NCBI GenBank assembly: GCA_900545555.1
Contig: UQZI01000086.1
Location: forward strand, 1 to 7,992
Direction: 5' to 3'
Length of the DNA stretch: 7,992 nt
From: an uncultured Collinsella sp.
Lineage (GTDB): Bacteria; Actinomycetota; Coriobacteriia; Coriobacteriales; Coriobacteriaceae
This document shows positions 1 through 7,992 of this stretch, piece after piece. The notes beneath the pieces are model-generated. The model made no database searches. It was not told where the DNA came from and saw only the letters and a program-made list of their open reading frames with translations. Both the position numbers and the translations under genes were made by a program. Each line of letters starts with the position of its first letter. Positions within the stretch are counted from its first letter, which is position 1.

Positions 1-91
1 CGTATCCCAAAATAGCTATATTTCCGCAAAGCCTCCATAAAAGGAATCCCCGCCTGTGCGCAAGTGCCCATTCCAGCCGTCCATGTAACGC
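1..91. other. Short flank beyond the terminator, nothing recognised
   Basis: AT-rich at its left end, with the 8-base palindrome ATAGCTAT (12-19). A minus-strand run of 22 codons from an ATG at 84 to a stop at 16 has no ribosome binding site and is not supported as a gene. It may belong to the upstream region of a gene outside the window. Confidence 0.4.
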
Positions 92-126
92 AAAATAGGC
101 CGCTTTCCCTCTTGGGAAGCGGCCTA
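92..126 (-). terminator. Intrinsic terminator of the sigma/anti-sigma unit
   Basis: On the minus strand, four bases after the anti-sigma TAA: TAGGCCGCTTCCC, loop AAGA, GGGAAAGCGGCCTA, then TTTT (95-92). The stem is about 13 bp with one bulged base and overlaps its flanking T/A residues. Position and U-run are those of a rho-independent terminator, so the sigma and anti-sigma genes form a closed two-gene operon. Confidence 0.88.
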
Positions 127-130
127 GACC

Positions 131-1207
131 TTACGAATAGACGATGGTAAAGGGTACTTCTGTTTCGGTCTCTCCTGTTGATGTGTATCTCGTGCCCTCA
201 AGGGTTACCGAGACCACTTGATCGACATTGATCAGTTTTGTCGGAACCGAGATGTTCTCCCCGCTATTGCGCGTCAGCGAAAAATAGGAATTGTACGCGC
301 CCGCAGCATCGTCTTCGATAATCTGCTCCGATCCATCCTTGTAGGTAACCGTCAACTTCTTCGTGACTGCGTCAATGCCCAGATCATCGATGTGCGTCTG
401 GATGGAAAACGGGCTGATCTCGAGAGGCGTGTCATCGGAGCGGAGTTCCTTAGTATCGACGTACGCTCCAACGCTAAACTCGGGTGTCGATGCCTCGAAC
501 GGCTTCGCATCCTCTCCTTCGCCCTCGGTCCACGAGATATTCCAGGTGACCGCATGTTGAAAACCTCGCTCGCGATCCATAGAAGCAAAGTACATCGTGC
601 CATTAATGACAGTATCGCTTGATGTGTCCTTATCAATGGTGCAGCGTGTATCAGCCCATTCCTCGCCGAAGTTCATGCTGGGTGTACCGATGCCTTGTTC
701 TTCTTCACCATAGAGAACAAGTTCGCCTGTCTCTGCTGCCGGCTTGTAGTAGTTAACACCATTTGGATTGGACAGCGTAAACGTCACAGCACCGCAGCCG
801 TTTTGGTCGATAGCCATATCATGAATGTCGAGTGTATAGCCGTTGCCCTCGACGGACAGATTGACCTTCTGTACTGAACCCTCCAAGCTTTGGGGCGCGA
901 TACCATCACCAAACTCTCTGGTGTAGGTATATTTCGTCCCCGACGAGCCGCCATTTGTCCAGGTAACGGACTCTCCGTTGCCATGGTTTCCCCAGGCAGA
1001 GGCAAAATAACTGGAATTGACAACAGCGTAGGCGACCCCTCCGGTCGCCAGCACTCCGGCAAGACATCCGATTACGGCAACATACAGAGGCTTCGCGTGA
1101 CCCTTTCGGCGAAGCGGCTCGCCAGCAGCGGCATAAAGAACACGGTCAGCAAGATCGCTATCGGCTTGGACGGACTCGAAGGCCTGCTTGATCTGGTTGG
1201 ATTTCAC
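131..1207 (-). CDS. Probable membrane anti-sigma factor (DUF4179-like)
   Basis: 358 residues, start GTG at 1207 with GGAGG (1218-1214) six bases upstream, inside the sigma coding sequence. Residues 1-39 are a short, charged cytoplasmic segment (FESVQADSDLADRVL) that would bind the sigma factor. It has no HxxxCxxC zinc motif, so it is not a ZAS-type anti-sigma. One membrane helix spans about 40-63 (LYVAVIGCLAGVLATGGVAY), with the basic RRKGHAK before it, giving N-in topology. Residues 64-358 form a large extracytoplasmic region rich in beta-prone Thr, Ser and Gly. It has two cysteines (C138, C189) that could form a disulfide, and a C-terminal block ISPFSIQTHIDD...LTVTYKDGSEQII (264-297) like that of DUF4179-type partners of Firmicute ECF sigmas. 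The role is inferred from the gene pair, overlap and topology; the family name is from memory. Likely job: sequester the sigma until an envelope signal is sensed. A terminator follows four bases after the stop. Confidence 0.82.
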   Translation of the reverse strand: MKSNQIKQAFESVQADSDLADRVLYAAAGEPLRRKGHAKPLYVAVIGCLAGVLATGGVAYAVVNSSYFASAWGNHGNGESVTWTNGGSSGTKYTYTREFGDGIAPQSLEGSVQKVNLSVEGNGYTLDIHDMAIDQNGCGAVTFTLSNPNGVNYYKPAAETGELVLYGEEEQGIGTPSMNFGEEWADTRCTIDKDTSSDTVINGTMYFASMDRERGFQHAVTWNISWTEGEGEDAKPFEASTPEFSVGAYVDTKELRSDDTPLEISPFSIQTHIDDLGIDAVTKKLTVTYKDGSEQIIEDDAAGAYNSYFSLTRNSGENISVPTKLINVDQVVSVTLEGTRYTSTGETETEVPFTIVYS

Positions 1208-1676
1208 GGTCGCCCTCCTCTAGGATGAACTTGAGCTTCGATCTGCCGCGAGCTAAACGCGTTCGAACGGTCGCGGCTGGCACATGCAGTAACTCGGCAA
1301 TTTCTGAAGTCGAGAAGCCCAGATAGTAATAGAGCACGATAGGAATACGGAATCGCTCAGGAAGTCGCATAACGTCTGACAGGACCGCCTTGGTCTCCTC
1401 CTGCGCCGTCGAAAGCGAATCGGCCAGATTCTCAATATCCTCCACACGCCTCCATGGCTTTCGAAAGAGCGATTTGCATTCATTGATCGTGACCCGGATA
1501 AGCCATCGACGAAGATGTTCCCAGCTTTCAAATTGCGCATCGCTTTTGAGTAACTTCAGAAAGACATCTTGAGCGACATCATCGGCGTCAGCACGATCGC
1601 GCAGATACGTCAATGCGATTCGAAACACGACATCCCGGTGATCTTCGACTGCCTGTCTAAAAGCTTGTTCTTCCAT
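1158..1676 (-). CDS. ECF-type RNA polymerase sigma factor (sigma-70 family)
   Basis: 172-residue alternative sigma factor that would direct RNA polymerase to a small regulon, most likely for an envelope or extracellular stress. The size fits the family (sigma2 plus sigma4 only). Sigma2 spans about 10-75, with the core-binding segment DADDVAQDVFLKLL (30-43) and the -10-reading helix LRRWLIRVTINECKSL (55-70). A variable linker (76-103) follows. Sigma4 spans about 104-150: LPERFRIPIVLYYY, then the helix-turn-helix FSTSEIAELLHVPAATVRTR with basic RGRSKLK. The start is ATG at 1676, preceded by GGAGGTGAT, a perfect anti-Shine-Dalgarno match with GGAGG 5 bases from the ATG; the in-frame extension to 1868 lacks such a site and is cysteine-rich and sigma-unlike. 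The last 50 bases overlap the next gene in another frame, suggesting coupled synthesis of sigma and partner. Base composition is visibly lower in GC than rpoC. The exact ECF group is not assigned. Confidence 0.93.
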   Translation of the reverse strand: MEEQAFRQAVEDHRDVVFRIALTYLRDRADADDVAQDVFLKLLKSDAQFESWEHLRRWLIRVTINECKSLFRKPWRRVEDIENLADSLSTAQEETKAVLSDVMRLPERFRIPIVLYYYLGFSTSEIAELLHVPAATVRTRLARGRSKLKFILEEGDREIQPDQAGLRVRPSR

Positions 1677-1685
1677 AATCACCTC
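1677..1685 (-). promoter_or_regulatory. Strong ribosome binding site of the sigma gene
   Basis: Minus strand GGAGGTGAT at 1685-1677 is complementary to the whole 16S rRNA 3' anti-Shine-Dalgarno segment and abuts the ATG at 1676, with GGAGG 5 bases away. It fixes the sigma start and implies efficient translation. Confidence 0.85.
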
Positions 1686-1726
1686 CCGGTGACACTGATG
1701 GTTCTTGATGGGGCCCTCACCATAGA

Positions 1727-1753
1727 TACGCTTTGACCAAACGGAATGTTTCA
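1727..1753 (-). promoter_or_regulatory. ECF-type (sigma-W-like) promoter, probably autoregulatory
   Basis: Minus strand: TGAAAC (1753-1748), 17-base spacer, CGTA (1730-1727). This matches the AAC-containing -35 and CGT-containing -10 of ECF promoters; B. subtilis sigma-W is TGAAAC-N16-CGTA, one base shorter in the spacer. Transcription would start near 1720, giving a leader of about 45 bases before the sigma ATG. I found no comparably good housekeeping -35/-10 pair with normal spacing nearby. Autoregulation by the downstream sigma factor is typical of ECF systems and is inferred here. Confidence 0.62.
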
Positions 1754-1840
1754 AATTCAAGCAGGAAAAACTACCAAAATAAACCTGTCCTTTTTTGCAA
1801 GTGATCAACGGAACGCAACAAGTTGAGCATATGCAAGCGA

Positions 1841-1940
1841 GCGGCCCCCAGAGCGTACAAGGTGGCATGAAAAAGGCAGGGCATTGACCTTTTGGTCATG
1901 CCCTGCCTTTTGAATGACAGATTGTAGCTCTGGGGGCCGC
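1841..1940. repeat. 100-base nested inverted repeat enclosing the terminator
   Basis: GCGGCCCCCAGAGC at 1841-1854 is the exact reverse complement of 1927-1940. The pairing resumes with TACAA (1856-1860) against TTGTA (1922-1926) after one extra G (1855). These 19-bp outer arms bracket the terminator stem at 1870-1911, so the whole block could fold as one long interrupted hairpin. No clean target-site duplication is visible at its edges, so a mobile miniature element cannot be claimed. Read-through past the terminator would be needed for both outer arms to be on one transcript. Confidence 0.7.
1870..1911. terminator. Intrinsic terminator after rpoC, bidirectional in form
   Basis: AAAAA, then GGCAGGGCA, one unpaired T, TGACC, loop TTTT, then GGTCA TGCCCTGCC and TTTT. 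The 14-bp GC-rich stem is perfect except for the single bulged T. On the minus strand it ends in TTTTT (1874-1870), about 75 bases after the rpoC stop, and should end the rpoBC transcript before the sigma gene. The A-run and T-run on both sides would let it work in either direction, though no gene converges on it in this window. Confidence 0.88.
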
Positions 1941-1956
1941 GCAGCGACGGAGGTCG

Positions 1957-1978
1957 CCGCCGTTCGTTAGAACGGCGG
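1957..1978 (-). other. Stem-loop just after the rpoC stop codon
   Basis: Perfect 9-bp inverted repeat CCGCCGTTC / GAACGGCGG with a 4-base loop, starting 6 bases beyond the rpoC stop codon on the transcribed strand. No T-run follows it, so it is not a canonical intrinsic terminator. A 3'-end stabilising or processing hairpin of the rpoBC mRNA is the simplest reading. The stem is seen directly; the role is inferred. Confidence 0.55.
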
Positions 1979-1984
1979 AACTAA

Positions 1985-6463
<4,479 letters not shown>

Positions 6464-6469
6464 AGTCAA

Positions 6470-7992
<1,523 letters not shown>

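Larger units (their letters stand above)
1677..1984. other. 308-base spacer between rpoC and the sigma gene
   Basis: Apparently non-coding. From the rpoC side it holds the 9-bp post-stop hairpin, the nested inverted repeat with the intrinsic terminator, an AT-rich stretch of A- and T-runs (about 1745-1800), the ECF-type promoter candidate, and the sigma gene ribosome binding site. The sigma reading frame stays open upstream as far as 1868, but the ATG at 1676 has the only convincing ribosome binding site. I see no tRNA, small-RNA fold beyond these hairpins, or plus-strand gene. Confidence 0.75.

Noticed and set aside
16..84. Minus-strand 22-codon frame beginning MDGWNGHLRTGG
   Set aside because: No ribosome binding site, it starts just after the operon terminator, and I recognise no family; short open frames of this size occur by chance.
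218..622. Plus-strand 134-codon open frame opposite the anti-sigma gene
   Set aside because: Translation looks like no known domain and lies wholly antisense to a better-supported gene with its own start, ribosome binding site and terminator.
1677..1868. N-terminal extension of the sigma factor starting at 1868
   Set aside because: The extension runs through the promoter candidate and reaches the terminator region, is rich in Cys and unlike sigma proteins, and lacks a ribosome binding site; ATG 1676 has a near-perfect one.
1841..1940. Transposable miniature element with target-site duplication
   Set aside because: AGCGA occurs near both edges but is not at matching distance from the arms, so a duplication is not demonstrated; kept only as an inverted repeat.
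1957..1978. Rho-independent terminator immediately after rpoC
   Set aside because: Stem is good but no T-run follows on the transcribed strand; the terminator at 1870-1911 fits much better.

Overview
The window is a bacterial chromosomal segment with all recognised genes on the minus strand. Read 5'->3' on that strand, it runs from the last third of rpoB through a complete rpoC, a short non-coding spacer, and a two-gene unit encoding an ECF-type RNA polymerase sigma factor and a single-pass membrane protein that is probably its anti-sigma factor. High GC in rpoBC, a beta' with actinobacterial-type sequence, and several lineage-specific beta' peculiarities suggest Coriobacteriia, perhaps Collinsella or a close relative. 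This assignment is from remembered family features, not from a search.

Layout. 7992-6470: rpoB, 5' end outside the window. 6463-1985: rpoC, starting at a GTG 6 bases after the rpoB stop, with its Shine-Dalgarno sequence embedded in the last codons of rpoB. 1984-1677: a 308-base spacer with a hairpin right after the rpoC stop, a strong A-stem-T terminator nested inside a second inverted repeat, and an ECF-type promoter candidate (TGAAAC-N17-CGTA). 1676-1158: ECF sigma gene with a near-ideal ribosome binding site. 1207-131: anti-sigma candidate, GTG start, overlapping the sigma gene by 50 bases. 126-92: intrinsic terminator four bases after the anti-sigma stop. 91-1: no supported feature.

How they work together. 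rpoB and rpoC encode the two large catalytic subunits of RNA polymerase and look translationally coupled. The downstream pair is a classic cell-envelope signalling module: a sigma factor held at the membrane by its partner, probably transcribed from its own autoregulated promoter.

The most notable observation is in RpoC. It carries roughly 200 extra residues after the point where E. coli beta' is nearly finished. These include a helix-hairpin-helix module that aligns without gaps to the DNA-binding C-terminal domain of the alpha subunit and keeps most of its UP-element-contacting residues. The usual beta' C-terminal tail motif follows it. Two normally near-invariant beta' motifs (LPRVxELFEAR and ASFQETTRVLTEAA) are also strongly altered. 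This polymerase may therefore contact promoter DNA in a lineage-specific way.
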